Below are positions 24,305 through 33,400 of a DNA stretch of 38,137 bases, piece by piece; the stretch's first letter is position 1, and the number at the start of each line of letters is the position of its first letter. Origin of the DNA: VRUE01 sp036266075 (GTDB taxonomy: Bacteria > Actinomycetota > Thermoleophilia > Solirubrobacterales > 70-9); assembly GCA_036266075.1 (NCBI GenBank), contig DATANV010000005.1, positions 1-38,137 of the forward strand, given 5' to 3'. The translations under genes were made by a program, and so were the position numbers. The notes under the pieces are model-generated. The model was not told the DNA's origin and did no database searches. It saw nothing but the letters and a program-made list of their open reading frames with translations.

Positions 24305-25313
24305 GGCCGGGGAGCCTAGCCCACAGCCGCGGATCGCTTCCCTCGATCGCCGCTACCTCGCCCCGCAGCGCCAGGTGATCGAGGCAGGACATGACGATCT
24401 GCAGGATCCAGGCGGTGCCGATGCCTTCGGCGTTCTCGGGCCCGACGATCTCGGCGACGATCTCGAAGGCGGTCTTCTCGCCCTCGCCGAGCGCGCTCCG
24501 GGTTTTCGCGAGCAGCTCTTCGACCTGGCCCCGGGCCTCGGCGATCTTGATCTGCGGCTCGCGGAACGTCCGGCCGTGGCCGGGCAGGACGAGGCCGACG
24601 TCGAGCGGCTCGATCTCGTCGAGGCCGCCGAGGAATTCGCCGACCGGGTCCGGGCTGTGGCCGTGGTCGAAGAACAGCACCGTACGGCCGAGCAGGTGGT
24701 CGCCGGAGATCATCAGCCGGCGCTCTGGTTGGTGCAGGATCACGTGCGACGGGGCATGGCCGGGCGTCTCGTGCACCTGCCAGGTGCCGAGGTCGGTCTC
24801 CACCTCGACGCCGGGCACGAGATCGCGGTCCGGCTCGACGATCCCGTCGATGCCGTTGTCGTCATCGTCTTTGCGGCGCTCACGGAAGCGCGCCAGCAGA
24901 GGCGGCGGCACGCCGTTGCTGCGCGCGACCTCGATGCGCTGCTCGAGGTGGGTGGCGGGGTCTTCGGCGAGCAGGCGGACGTGGCCCCAGGCGGGGTGCA
25001 TCCAGAGCTCGCAGCCGGCGCCTTCGACGATCGGGGCCGCCAAGCCGTAGTGGTCGGTATGCGAGTGCGTGCAGACCAGCAGGCGCACGTCCTCGAGCCC
25101 AAAGCCGGCCTGGGCCAGCGCCAGGTCGAAGCGCCGCAGCCCGCCCTTGCCGCCGATCCCGGTGTCGAAGAGGACGATGCCGCCGTCGGCGGCGACCGCC
25201 CAGACGTTGCCGTGGGGCACGCCGGGCCAGGGCAGCGGCAGCCGCAGACGCCAGACGCCGGGCAGCACTTTCTCCGCCCGGGGGGCCTCCGGACGCTTGC
25301 CGGGTTCGCTCAT
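24297..25313 (-). CDS. Metallo-beta-lactamase-fold hydrolase
   Basis: A 338-aa MBL-fold enzyme. The dinuclear metal site is seen in CTHSHTDHYGLAAP (about residues 81-94, HxHxDH), ETPGHAPSHVILH (about 182-194, third histidine), MISGDHLLG (metal-bridging Asp) and LVLPGHGRTF (last histidine). The C-terminal winged-helix-like part (about 255-330) matches the LACTB2/hydroxyacylglutathione-hydrolase-like subgroup. The substrate is unknown; thioesters or lactones are typical. It is the first gene of a four-gene operon (MBL, SRPBCC, GNAT, propeller) and divergent from the LtrA gene. Confidence 0.9.
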   Translation of the reverse strand: MSEPGKRPEAPRAEKVLPGVWRLRLPLPWPGVPHGNVWAVAADGGIVLFDTGIGGKGGLRRFDLALAQAGFGLEDVRLLVCTHSHTDHYGLAAPIVEGAGCELWMHPAWGHVRLLAEDPATHLEQRIEVARSNGVPPPLLARFRERRKDDDDNGIDGIVEPDRDLVPGVEVETDLGTWQVHETPGHAPSHVILHQPERRLMISGDHLLGRTVLFFDHGHSPDPVGEFLGGLDEIEPLDVGLVLPGHGRTFREPQIKIAEARGQVEELLAKTRSALGEGEKTAFEIVAEIVGPENAEGIGTAWILQIVMSCLDHLALRGEVAAIEGSDPRLWARLPGRG

Positions 25314-25348
25314 CTGCCGGGCTCCACGGGTTGCGATCCTATGGGGCG

Positions 25349-26539
25349 ATGGCGGCAGCGGACGAAACGCGGCAGTCGCGGCTCGGGGCGACGCTGCGCG
25401 AAGGCGAGCGCGTCACTCCGCTGGAGCTGTTCTTCGACCTGGTCTTCGTGCTGGCGATCACCCAGTGCACGGCGCTGATGTCGCACCACCCGACCTGGTC
25501 GGGCCTGATCCAGGGCCTGCTGGTGCTCGGCATGCTCTGGTGGTCCTGGACCGGATACGCCTGGCTGACCAGCGTCGTCGACCCCGAGGAGGGGGCGGTG
25601 CGACTGGTCATGTTCGGGGCGATGGCGGCGCTCTTGCTGGTTTCGCTCTGCGTGCCCGATGCCTTCGGCAGCCTGGCGCTCGCCTTCGCCCTGATCTACG
25701 GCGTCGTGCGGACCGCCCACATCGGCCTCTTCATGCTGGCCAGCCCCGAGGACGACAGCCTGCGCCACTCGGTCCTCGGCCTGGCGGCCAGCAGCGCGGT
25801 CGCCGTCGCTCTGTTGGCGACGGCCTCGTTCTTCGACGGCTTGGCCCAAGGCGCGCTCTGGGCGCTGGCCCTGTTCCTCGATATGGGCGGGCCGTATTTC
25901 TTTGGGTCGGAAGGCTGGAAGCTGGTGCCGGGGCACTTCGCCGAGCGACACGGGCTGATCGTGATCATCGCGCTCGGCGAGTCGATCGTCGCGATCGGGG
26001 TCGGCGCTGCCCATGAGCTCGACCTCGGCATCGCCACCGCCGCGGTCCTCGGCGTCGCCCTGACCGCGGCGATGTGGTGGGTCTACTTCGACATCGTCGC
26101 GATCGTCTCAGCCCGCCGCCTCGGCGAGGCGGAGGTCGGTAGGGCTCAAAACGAGCTGGCGCGCGACTCCTACTCCTATCTGCACCTGGTGATGGTCGCC
26201 GGGATCGTGCTCGCAGCGCTCGGCCTGAAGACGACGATCGGGCATTTCGGCGACCACCTGCACGCGGTCCCCGCCTTCGCCCTGCTCGGCGGCGTCGCCG
26301 TCTACCTGCTGGGCATGGTCGGCTTTCGCTACCGGCACATCCGCTCGCTCAACCGGCGCCGGCTGCTGCTGGCGATCGTCCTGCTGGCGCTGGTGCCGGT
26401 CGCGACGGAGGTGCCGGCGCTGGTCGCGCTGGGGGTCGCCAACCTGCTGCTCTGGGCGCTGATCGCCTACGAGACGCGCGGTTACGGCGAGGGGCGCCAG
26501 CGGGTGCGGCGGCCGGAGGCGCAGACCGCCGAAGCCTGA
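25349..26539 (+). CDS. Low temperature requirement protein A (LtrA) family membrane protein
   Basis: A 396-aa polytopic protein. The family signature TPLELFFDLVFVLAITQCTA lies at about residues 22-41, and a second conserved segment RHGLIVIIALGESIVAIGVG near 210-229. About eleven hydrophobic segments follow, with the basic tail GYGEGRQRVRRPEAQTAEA. LtrA was named from a Listeria cold-sensitive mutant; its biochemical function is unknown. The start may be ATG 25349 or an in-frame TTG at 25331. It ends 4 bp from the convergent aldo/keto reductase gene. Confidence 0.9.
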   Translation: MAAADETRQSRLGATLREGERVTPLELFFDLVFVLAITQCTALMSHHPTWSGLIQGLLVLGMLWWSWTGYAWLTSVVDPEEGAVRLVMFGAMAALLLVSLCVPDAFGSLALAFALIYGVVRTAHIGLFMLASPEDDSLRHSVLGLAASSAVAVALLATASFFDGLAQGALWALALFLDMGGPYFFGSEGWKLVPGHFAERHGLIVIIALGESIVAIGVGAAHELDLGIATAAVLGVALTAAMWWVYFDIVAIVSARRLGEAEVGRAQNELARDSYSYLHLVMVAGIVLAALGLKTTIGHFGDHLHAVPAFALLGGVAVYLLGMVGFRYRHIRSLNRRRLLLAIVLLALVPVATEVPALVALGVANLLLWALIAYETRGYGEGRQRVRRPEAQTAEA

Positions 26540-26543
26540 TCGG

Positions 26544-27383
26544 CTACGGCGCCACGAACGTCGACGGGTCGGGGCCGATCCGCTGGCCGACGTCGAGGGC
26601 AGCCATCTCGCGCAGGTCCGCCGCATCGAGCGCGAAGTCGAAGACGTCGAAGTTCTCGTGGATGCGCTCCGGGGTCGCCGACTTGGGGATGACGACGTTG
26701 CCGATCTCGAGATGCCAGCGCAGGATCGCCTGCGCCGGGGTCTTGCCGTGGCGGTTGGCGATGCCGGCGACCGTCTCGTTCGCCAGCAGCTCCCCCTGGG
26801 CGAGCGGGCTCCAGGCCTCGGTGGCGACCCCGTGCTCGAGATGCCAGGCACGCAGCTCGGCCTGCGGCAGGTGGGGGTGGAGCTCGATCTGGTTGACCGT
26901 GGGGAGCCGCTGCGCCTCGCGCTTCAGGCGCTCCAGGTCCTCGACGCGGAAGTTGGAGACGCCGATCGAGCGCGTGCCGCCCTCGTCCTGGATTCGTTCG
27001 AAGGCCCGCCAGGTATCGAGAAACCGGTCCTCGGTCGGCACCGGCCAGTGGATCAGATAGAGGTCGACGTGGTCGAGGCGGAGGCGCTCCCGGCTGCCCT
27101 CGAAGGCTCGCAGGGTCGACTCGTAGCCCTGCTGGGAGTTCCACAGCTTGGTCGTGACGAAGACCTCCTCGCGCGGTATCCCCGACGCCTCGATCGCCGC
27201 CCCCACACCCGCCTCGTTGCGGTAGGCGGCCGCCGTGTCGATGTGGCGATAGCCGGTCTCCAGGGCCTCCTCGACGACTCGCTGGGTCTCCTCCGGCGGC
27301 ACCTGGAAGACGCCGAAACCGAGCTGGGGAATCTCGACGCCGTCGTGCAGGACGATCGTCGGGACGCTGGTCGCCTGGGTCAT
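26544..27383 (-). CDS. Aldo/keto reductase
   Basis: A 279-aa NADPH-dependent (beta/alpha)8-barrel oxidoreductase. The catalytic tetrad is visible: Asp and Tyr in HIDTAAAYRNEAGVG (about 46-60), Lys in VFVTTKLWNSQQG (about 72-84), and His in DLYLIHWPVP (about 106-115). SIGVSNF and the coenzyme-binding IPKSATPERIHENFDVF follow near 140 and 235. It is close to DkgA/2,5-diketo-D-gluconate and methylglyoxal reductases; the substrate cannot be fixed. GGAGAGCG precedes the ATG. Confidence 0.93.
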   Translation of the reverse strand: MTQATSVPTIVLHDGVEIPQLGFGVFQVPPEETQRVVEEALETGYRHIDTAAAYRNEAGVGAAIEASGIPREEVFVTTKLWNSQQGYESTLRAFEGSRERLRLDHVDLYLIHWPVPTEDRFLDTWRAFERIQDEGGTRSIGVSNFRVEDLERLKREAQRLPTVNQIELHPHLPQAELRAWHLEHGVATEAWSPLAQGELLANETVAGIANRHGKTPAQAILRWHLEIGNVVIPKSATPERIHENFDVFDFALDAADLREMAALDVGQRIGPDPSTFVAP

Positions 27384-27462
27384 CTCGCTCTCCGATCTTT
27401 TGGGCAGACTGGGCTACCACCGTCTGTTCTACCCACTACGAGCATGGCCACTCCCGGGTGGC

Positions 27463-27636
27463 TTAGCTGGTAGCGAGGCCGATCGCCAGCAGCGGGAAGG
27501 CCGCCATTACGCCCAGGTAGGTGCCGATCGCCAGACCGGTCCGGGCGCCGGTGGTGCGCGAGCGGGCGCCCGAGACGAGGCCGAGGAAGGCGCCGAAGAC
27601 GGCGACCCCGAGCCCGATCCAAAATACGTCCGGCAT
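27463..27636 (-). CDS. Small two-helix membrane protein
   Basis: A 57-aa product with two hydrophobic segments: VFWIGLGVAVFGAFLGLVSG (residues 3-22) and GLAIGTYLGVMAAFPLLAIG (about 34-53), joined by a basic loop ARSRTTGART. ATG 27636 is chosen over the longer open frame to 27783 because the extra part is basic low-complexity sequence and overlaps a remnant on the other strand. TAATCT lies 10 nt upstream as a possible -10. The family is not recognised. Confidence 0.55.
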   Translation of the reverse strand: MPDVFWIGLGVAVFGAFLGLVSGARSRTTGARTGLAIGTYLGVMAAFPLLAIGLATS

Positions 27637-27699
27637 CAGCGCAGCGAGATTACCGGAGAGGGACGATGGGGGACGGCGAAGAGATTCCGCAGTTGCGTT

Positions 27700-27905
27700 T
27701 AGAGCCGATGGCCCGATCTGCCGTCTGGCACTCACCGTCGCGACCTTGGCGATTCCCAGCCAGGCGGCGACGGCGTTTGGCAAGACTCCCGCCCAGCAGC
27801 TGGTCGACGCCTACGCGCCGCGGGTGGTGATCCGCGAGCAGGGGGACCCGCCCTGCGAAACCAGCGCCGAGCAGTACGAGGCGACGACCGTCGGCACGGT
27901 GCGCC
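27700..27905 (+). pseudogene. Truncated 5' fragment of a secreted-protein gene
   Basis: The plus strand reads LALTVATLAIPSQAATAFGK (signal-like) then TPAQQLVDAYAPRVVIREQG and DPPCETSAEQYEATTVGTV, which looks like the mature N-terminus of actinobacterial exported proteins with an APxVxLxEQ..PC...E.(Y/F)xPTxVxxVLGNP pattern. The similarity stops abruptly after VGTV near 27905, just before the end of the heptad-repeat gene on the opposite strand. The signal peptide has no in-frame start: ATG 27704 would need one extra base. I read it as the stump of a gene cut by deletion. The stretch 27637-27699 holds only the promoter of the small membrane protein. Confidence 0.5.
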
Positions 27906-27930
27906 GGCCGAAGCCTGAGCGCCTCCTCGG

Positions 27931-28338
27931 TCAGAGTTGGGAGAGGATCAAACCGGCGAAGCCGACGGCGACGGTCACGATCATTCCACCGCAGAGCTGG
28001 AAGACCATCCGCTGAAACGCCGCCATCTGGGAGCGAAGTTCACGCAGGTCATTGTCGACGCGAGTAAAGCTCTCGCCCACGCCGCGTTCGAAGGCTTCGA
28101 AGCGCTGATCGGCAGCGTCGAACCGATGGTCGATGGCATCGAATCGCTGGTCGATCGCTTCAAAACGTTGGTCGATCGCTTCAAAACGTTGGTCGATCGC
28201 TTCGAATCGCTCGTCGATGGCTTCGAATCGCTGGTCGACGATGTCGAAGCGATGATCGATCGCATCGAAGCGGCGATCGGTGTTCTCCCTGAACTCGTCG
28301 AGGCGTTTGTCGGTCCAGCTCTCTCTCACCTCTTCCAT
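27931..28338 (-). CDS. Heptad-repeat coiled-coil protein with C-terminal membrane helix
   Basis: A 135-aa protein. Residues about 20-85 consist of nine to ten near-perfect 7-residue repeats of the form RFEAIDQ (RFDAIDH, RFDIVDQ, RFEAIDE, RFEAIDQ ...), a continuous parallel coiled coil. A less regular helix and one membrane segment (about 112-133, VFQLCGGMIVTVAVGFAGLI) follow. The layout resembles Bdr/DUF1640-like and other coiled-coil tail-anchored proteins, but no specific family is claimed. The repeats are encoded by 21-bp tandem DNA repeats (see 28079-28268). It is divergent from the metallophosphoesterase. Confidence 0.8.
   Translation of the reverse strand: MEEVRESWTDKRLDEFRENTDRRFDAIDHRFDIVDQRFEAIDERFEAIDQRFEAIDQRFEAIDQRFDAIDHRFDAADQRFEAFERGVGESFTRVDNDLRELRSQMAAFQRMVFQLCGGMIVTVAVGFAGLILSQL
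28079..28268 (-). repeat. 21-bp tandem repeats coding the coiled-coil heptads
   Basis: Nine or so 21-bp units of the form CGATCGCTTCAAAACGTTGGT (plus strand). Two adjacent units around 28155-28200 are identical, which suggests recent slippage or gene-conversion expansion. Copy number should vary between strains. Confidence 0.8.
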
Positions 28339-28384
28339 GATGGCATTGTCTCAGACAAAATGTCGCGCGTGTGTGCCGAGACTG

Positions 28385-28390
28385 TAAATT
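28385..28390 (+). promoter_or_regulatory. Probable -10 box of the metallophosphoesterase gene
   Basis: TAAATT (TANNNT) ends 7 nt before GTG 28398. This spacing argues for GTG 28398 over the closer ATG at 28392 as the true start. Confidence 0.45.
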
Positions 28391-28397
28391 TATGCCC

Positions 28398-28994
28398 GTG
28401 AAGCTGCTCGCCTTCAGCGACCTGCACCGCGACCTGGGACAGGCCGCCGAGCTGGTCGCGATGTCCGCCGAGGCCGACGTGGTGATAGGTGCCGGCGACT
28501 TCGCCTCGGTCCACGAAGGGCTGGCGGAGACGATTGCGGCCCTGGCGGCGATCGCAACGCCGACGGTTCTGGTGCCAGGCAACAACGAGACCGATCGGGC
28601 CCTGCGCGAGGCGGCAGCCAGTTGGGAGGCCGCCACCGTGCTGCACGGCTCGGGCACGACGATCGACGGCACTGAGTTCTTCGGCCTCGGGGCGGGCGTG
28701 CCGGTTACCCCGTGGGACTGGAGCTTCGACCTCGACGACGAGAGGGCCGCGGGAATGCTCGCCGACTGTCCGCAGGGCGCAATCCTCGTCCTGCACTCGC
28801 CGCCGCAGGGGCACTGCGACGCCAACGGAAGCGGCGACCATTTCGGCAGCGAGGCGCTGCTGCAGGCGATCGAGGAGAAACGGCCGCGGCTCGCCGTCTG
28901 CGGCCACATCCACGAGTCCTGGGGCTGTGAGAGCCGGATCGGCGAGACGCCGGTGCGCAACCTCGGCCCCAAGGGCACCTGGATCGAGCTCTGA
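28398..28994 (+). CDS. Calcineurin-like metallophosphoesterase
   Basis: A 198-aa enzyme of the small YfcE/MJ0936-like group. All metal-binding motifs are present in order: FSDLHRD (DxH, residues 6-12), VIGAGDFA (GD, about 36), VPGNNET (GNxE/H, about 67), ILVLHSPP (H, about 131) and CGHIHESWG (GHxH, about 170). It is probably a phosphodiesterase acting on nucleotides or nucleic acid; the substrate is unknown. The gene is monocistronic, ends at a hairpin and faces the patatin gene. Confidence 0.9.
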   Translation: MKLLAFSDLHRDLGQAAELVAMSAEADVVIGAGDFASVHEGLAETIAALAAIATPTVLVPGNNETDRALREAAASWEAATVLHGSGTTIDGTEFFGLGAGVPVTPWDWSFDLDDERAAGMLADCPQGAILVLHSPPQGHCDANGSGDHFGSEALLQAIEEKRPRLAVCGHIHESWGCESRIGETPVRNLGPKGTWIEL

Positions 28995-29001
28995 GGGCGC
29001 G

Positions 29002-29023
29002 GCGCCGGGTGCCTCCCCGGCGC
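29002..29023. terminator. Bidirectional terminator between metallophosphoesterase and patatin genes
   Basis: 8-bp arms GCGCCGGG (29002-29009) and CCCGGCGC (29016-29023), loop TGCCTC, between convergent stop codons at 28994 and 29023. Confidence 0.6.
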
Positions 29024-30078
29024 TACTCCGCCCCCAAGCGGGCGATGGCCTCGCGACGGGTCGGTCGCTCGCCCGCCCGAAAGGTCGCTTTGTAGGCGTC
29101 GAAGTCCCAGCGCGAGAGGAAGTCCTCAGCGGCACTGTGGCCCGAGTCGTAGAGCGCGTTCGCCCGCTCCGTCGAGAGATCGAACTCGGTCGTGCGCACC
29201 CCCAGCGTCGGGATCGGGATCGTGCGCACGAAGGTGTCGTTCTGCAGGTACATCCGGTCGTGAGCCTCGAGCATCGTGCTGACCAGGTCTTTGAGGTAGG
29301 TGAGGATGCTGGTGTCCCCCGAAGGCGGCAGGTCGGCGCCGGGGTCGGACTGCGGGTCCGGCTCGACCAGCGTCAGGCCGAAGGTCGGCCAAGGCGGCTC
29401 GCCCTCGCTGTCGAAGATCCAGACCGGGAAGTTCGAGAGCACGCCGCCGTCGACGATCAGGTGCTCGCGGCCGTCGGCCTGAGAGCGCCAGCGCCAGGGC
29501 TCGAAGAAGAGGGGGATGCTCATGCTCATCCGCACCGCGTCGGCGACGCTCAGCTCGTCCGGGTCGATGCCGAAGCGCTTGGCGTCGCGCGGCAGCAGGA
29601 GCAGCTCGTGGGCGGTGATGTCGGTGGCGATGACCTGCAGCCGGTAGCGGTACTCGGGCTCGTCGGCGTACTTCGGGTCGACGAGGTCGGCGAAGGTGTG
29701 GATCTGCTTTTCCGCGAGCAGGCCCGCGATCCAATTCCGAAGGCGCTCGCCCTCGTAGATACCCTTGTCGGTGAGGGCGCTGACCACCATGCCGACCACC
29801 GGGATGCGGTCCTCCCAATCCTCGTCTTTGAAGGACTCGAAGTCGAGCTCGGTGAGGATCTTGCGCAGCTCCGCGACCGAGTAGTCGGCGGCGATCAGAG
29901 CCGCGGCGATCGCGCCTGCCGACGTGCCAGCCAGGCTCTGCACCGCAAACCCATGCTCGTCCAGCGCAGCCAGGGCGCCGACCAGGCCAATCCCCTTGAC
30001 GCCGCCCCCTTCGAGGACCAGGTCGACCCGCTTCGGATCGCTCTGTTTCTCCTGAGCCATCAGGCGAGAGTCTTTCAT
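29023..30078 (-). CDS. Patatin-like phospholipase
   Basis: A 351-aa Ser/Asp-dyad lipid acyl hydrolase. The oxyanion loop is LEGGGVKGIGLVGAL (about 21-35), the nucleophile serine is in AGTSAGAIAAAL (about 50-61), and the dyad aspartate in IVDGGVLSNFPVWIF (about 210-224). It contains no transmembrane segment. The start may be ATG 30078 or ATG 30060; both retain all motifs. It is divergent from a small barrel protein gene with a 60-bp gap that contains a 12-bp direct repeat. Bacterial patatins act in lipid turnover, virulence or, in CBASS-type systems, membrane attack; there is no cyclase gene nearby, so housekeeping use is more likely. Confidence 0.92.
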   Translation of the reverse strand: MKDSRLMAQEKQSDPKRVDLVLEGGGVKGIGLVGALAALDEHGFAVQSLAGTSAGAIAAALIAADYSVAELRKILTELDFESFKDEDWEDRIPVVGMVVSALTDKGIYEGERLRNWIAGLLAEKQIHTFADLVDPKYADEPEYRYRLQVIATDITAHELLLLPRDAKRFGIDPDELSVADAVRMSMSIPLFFEPWRWRSQADGREHLIVDGGVLSNFPVWIFDSEGEPPWPTFGLTLVEPDPQSDPGADLPPSGDTSILTYLKDLVSTMLEAHDRMYLQNDTFVRTIPIPTLGVRTTEFDLSTERANALYDSGHSAAEDFLSRWDFDAYKATFRAGERPTRREAIARLGAE

Positions 30079-30119
30079 GTTGGCCCGTGCCCTGCTAATC
30101 CTTGTCATGTTGGGCCGGA
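30076..30119. promoter_or_regulatory. Direct repeat in the patatin/small-protein divergent promoter
   Basis: CATGTTGGCCCG (30076-30087) and CATGTTGGGCCG (30106-30117) are 30 bp apart, about three helical turns, in the divergent promoter region. Such spacing suits a dimeric regulator binding one face of the DNA. The first copy overlaps the patatin ATG at 30078. Confidence 0.35.
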
Positions 30120-30138
30120 TCCAGACAAGGAGGAAGAC

Positions 30139-30438
30139 ATGTATGCACGAGTAGCACGCTGGGAGGGCGCCGACGCCGGAGTCCTCGAGGAAACCGCGGC
30201 GGAGATCAGCAAACGGGCCGAGGCCGAGGGGGGCCCACCCGAAGGCGTCCCGGCAAAGGGCCTGCTGCTGCTTCACGACACCGAGGGTGGCCGCGCCATC
30301 GCGATCAGCCTCTTCGAGACCGAGGACGACTACCGCGAAGGCAACGAGACCCTCAACTCGATGAACCCACCCGGCGACGGCATGGGCCGCCGCGTCTCAG
30401 TTGACAAATACGAGGTGGCGGTGCAGCTCGAGGCCTGA
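30139..30438 (+). CDS. Small dimeric alpha/beta-barrel-like (ABM-type) protein
   Basis: A 99-aa protein. The start MYARVARWEGADAGVLEETA, then GLLLLHDTEGGRAIAISLFE and a FETEDDYREGNETLNSM helix, followed by a final strand SVDKYEVAVQLEA, gives the beta-alpha-beta-beta-alpha-beta order of ABM/YdhR-like ferredoxin folds seen in many actinobacterial stress or monooxygenase-like proteins. Catalytic function is unassigned. A strong ribosome binding site, AAGGAGGA, ends 4 nt before the ATG. Confidence 0.8.
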   Translation: MYARVARWEGADAGVLEETAAEISKRAEAEGGPPEGVPAKGLLLLHDTEGGRAIAISLFETEDDYREGNETLNSMNPPGDGMGRRVSVDKYEVAVQLEA

Positions 30439-30456
30439 CTCGAGGACCCTAGTACT

Positions 30457-33400
30457 TCAACGTTTTGCGACACCCCTGCGGTCCCGGAAGCCGCGCCGAT
30501 ACACGACTCCCGTCCTCGCGTTGAGGGCCAGCGTGCCGGGACCGCGCCGAACTTGTACGCCCCTGTCGATCAGCGGCTGGGGATCGAGCTCGGCGGCGCA
30601 GCCACGCATATCGAGCCAGGTCAAATTGGGCAACTTCTCGAGCGGCCGCAGAGAGGTGATCCTGCTGCACCCTTCGAGATCCAGATGCTCCAAGCGCTGG
30701 AGGCTCTCCACAAACCGCAGCGAGTCCACCTTGCTGCCCGCCAGCGAAAGCGCCTGCAGGTTTGCCAAATCAGACAGCGGCGTGCAATCCGTAACCTCCA
30801 CACAATCCGTCAGATCGAGTTCACGTAGACCGGTGAGCCGAGTCAGTGCGTCGAGGGACGTGAGCGGACAGTCCGTGAGCGCAAGCTCACTCAAGCCGTC
30901 CGGCAAGTGGTAGGCGGATAGATCCTGGAGAAAGTGTTCCCGTATCTTCAGCGAGTCGAGGTTACGCAACCTGGAAATCGAGAAGAGGTCATGGAGTTGA
31001 GGGCAGTAATTGAGAGTCAAAGTTCGCAATCGCCCAAGGTCTGCAAGCCGGTCTATGTCAGACAGGTGCTCGCATCGAATCAGCGCCAACGAAGTCAGTC
31101 CGACGCAGTCCTCGACTAGGCCAAGCTCCGAGAAGGGCAGTTTCCTCAAGCTGACCTTTTCAACGCTGGTGGGCAGACGCAGCATTTCAGAGAGGTTTGG
31201 ACACACGGCCAGCCCGCACTCGCGCAGCTTGGGAAGCTCATCGACGCCGGGAAGATCGACGAGCATGCTGTTTCCTGCCAGCTGGAGCGTTTCCAGCGAG
31301 TCAAGTCCATCGAGGGAGAGGGTCTCCAACGCATCGCAAGCCGTTATTTCCAGGCGGCGGAGCGTCTTGCCCCCTTCGCCGGTCCACGGAAGCGCCACCA
31401 AGCTTGGAACCCAGCTCACCTCGAGGGTCTCCAAGGAAGGGTGTGCCGCAACGGCAGTCCAGTCCCAGGTCGGCTGCTGCCGTGACGGCGTCCCGTTGAC
31501 CCTCAGATGGGACAGATGCTCCAGGTGGCGCACCGACCTGAGCTGGTCGGGCGTGTGCACACTCAGTCGCCCGCGATCCAGGGGAGATTGCCGCAAGACG
31601 CGCTCGGCATATTCTTCACTCGGAAAGTAGTCCCACGACCGGAGAAGCTCACGGGCAACGGTCACACGTGAATCTCTCGAGAAACGCTCCAGCGTGGCCA
31701 TTGCCGAAGGCCCGCCGATCAGCCCCAGTGCGCGCGCGCTCGGTGCCGCGGTCGCGACCGGGTCATCGTGATGGTTGGCCAGCAGGGGTATTGCAACCGA
31801 TCCCGCCGACGCTATGGCCTTTGCTTCGGACATGGACCGGGGGGGAATCAGCCCTCTCAGCGCGGTTTCGATTTCAGTCTGCAAGGCCTTCGGAAGGACT
31901 GGCGTAGTCTCCAGGCAGGCGACGGCAAGCAGCTGGAGTCGGTGACGGTGCTCGTCCTCCTGCTCCGCCCGAGCGAGCAGCGAGCGGATCAGCTGCTGAC
32001 TCACGTCCTCTGAACCGAGGCCGGCGGCGAGGACCACCACCTCCTGCCATTGATCCTCGACCGCCCGGTCGAGAAGGAGGCCAACCGATCGATCCTCGAC
32101 CACCTGCTTGGCCGTCAGGTACTCCTGAAAAGTGCGATGGATGAAGTCGATTCGGCCCTCGACGGGCTCTCTGATCAGACCGCTGCGAAGCAGGAGGTGC
32201 CTGAGGATCGCGCTCGGGGTCCCGTCGAGGCGAGGCATCGATTCGACCTTCTCCTGAAGCAGGTTTTCGAGATCCTCCGTCTTGGCGTCTGACAGGCCAT
32301 TGATCAAGAGCCAAAAGGCAACCGCCTGGAGCAGCACTTCCTTCTGCGGCCTGGACATCTGCAGGTCTGCGGGGGCAACCTCACGAATGATGTCCCGCCG
32401 CTCGAGCAGCATCTCCAGCGCCACCCGATAGAGCTCGACACGGTCGCGAGGAAGCTGAGCTTTCCAGTCGCGATTGAGTGCGCATAGCATCGCGCATAGC
32501 AGCGGGCTCGTAGCGAGGCTTCGAATCTGGGCGTTCTCGCGCACGGTCGCCTGAAGGCGGGTTGCCAAGGTGTTGAGTTCTTCGACTTCGTCGTCTTCGG
32601 CGGCATTCTCCTTGGCTGCATCGTGCCAGTGTTCGATGAATGCGTCGGTGGATGCAATGTCCATCGGTTCCAAGAACGAAGGCAGGAGATCCGCGTCGTC
32701 GAGCCAATCCTCCGAAACCGCCGGAGGTCGACTCGTGACCACGTAGTGGGCATCCGGATACGCCGCGATCAAGTCGCGAAGCCAGTCGGCCGCCGTCGCC
32801 CGTTCGTCCTCCCGCAACTCATCTACACCGTCGATCAAAACCAGCGCCCGGCCCTGTTCCATCAGGTTGCTTGCCCATTGAGGGTGAAGTTTCTCCGCCA
32901 CGCTTCGGTTGATGGTCGCGGGAAAGCTCGAGGGCTGGGGCAACGGCTCGCCGACGAAGCGGCGGAGCTGGATGAAGAACGGAATCGTGTCTTTCCAGGG
33001 ATCGAGGCTTCCGTCCAGGCTTCGACGAGCGCTCGACACCGCGAGCCACTGAAGCAAGGTCGTCTTGCCCGAGCCGGCCTCTCCGCGGATCAGGTGCCGC
33101 TTACCCCGTGACAGCACCTTTTCGATGGCCAGCTCGACACGGTTCTCCTGATCCTCGTCATCATCCAGCCCGGCTTGGCCCCGCTCCTTCGAGTCACCCT
33201 GGGCGGCAGTGGTAGCCGTTAGTCCGATATAGGCGACACTGAGCGCGTAGCGCTTGTTCAGCTCACTGGTCTGAACGCCGAACAGGTCGAGCCGGTCGAG
33301 CTTGCGGGCGACCTCTCGCCGGTATTGACCCTCGAGGCGTCCGGGATCTTCGGAGCCGTCGATTCCCAGGTCGTCGGGCAGCCGCTCGAGCACTTCCTCG

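Noticed and set aside
28079..28268. Possible CRISPR array
   Set aside because: The 21-bp units are contiguous, without spacers, and code for in-frame coiled-coil heptads.
29023..30078. CBASS-type patatin effector
   Set aside because: No cGAS/DncV-like nucleotidyltransferase, Cap2 or Cap3 gene lies nearby; the adjacent gene is a small barrel protein.
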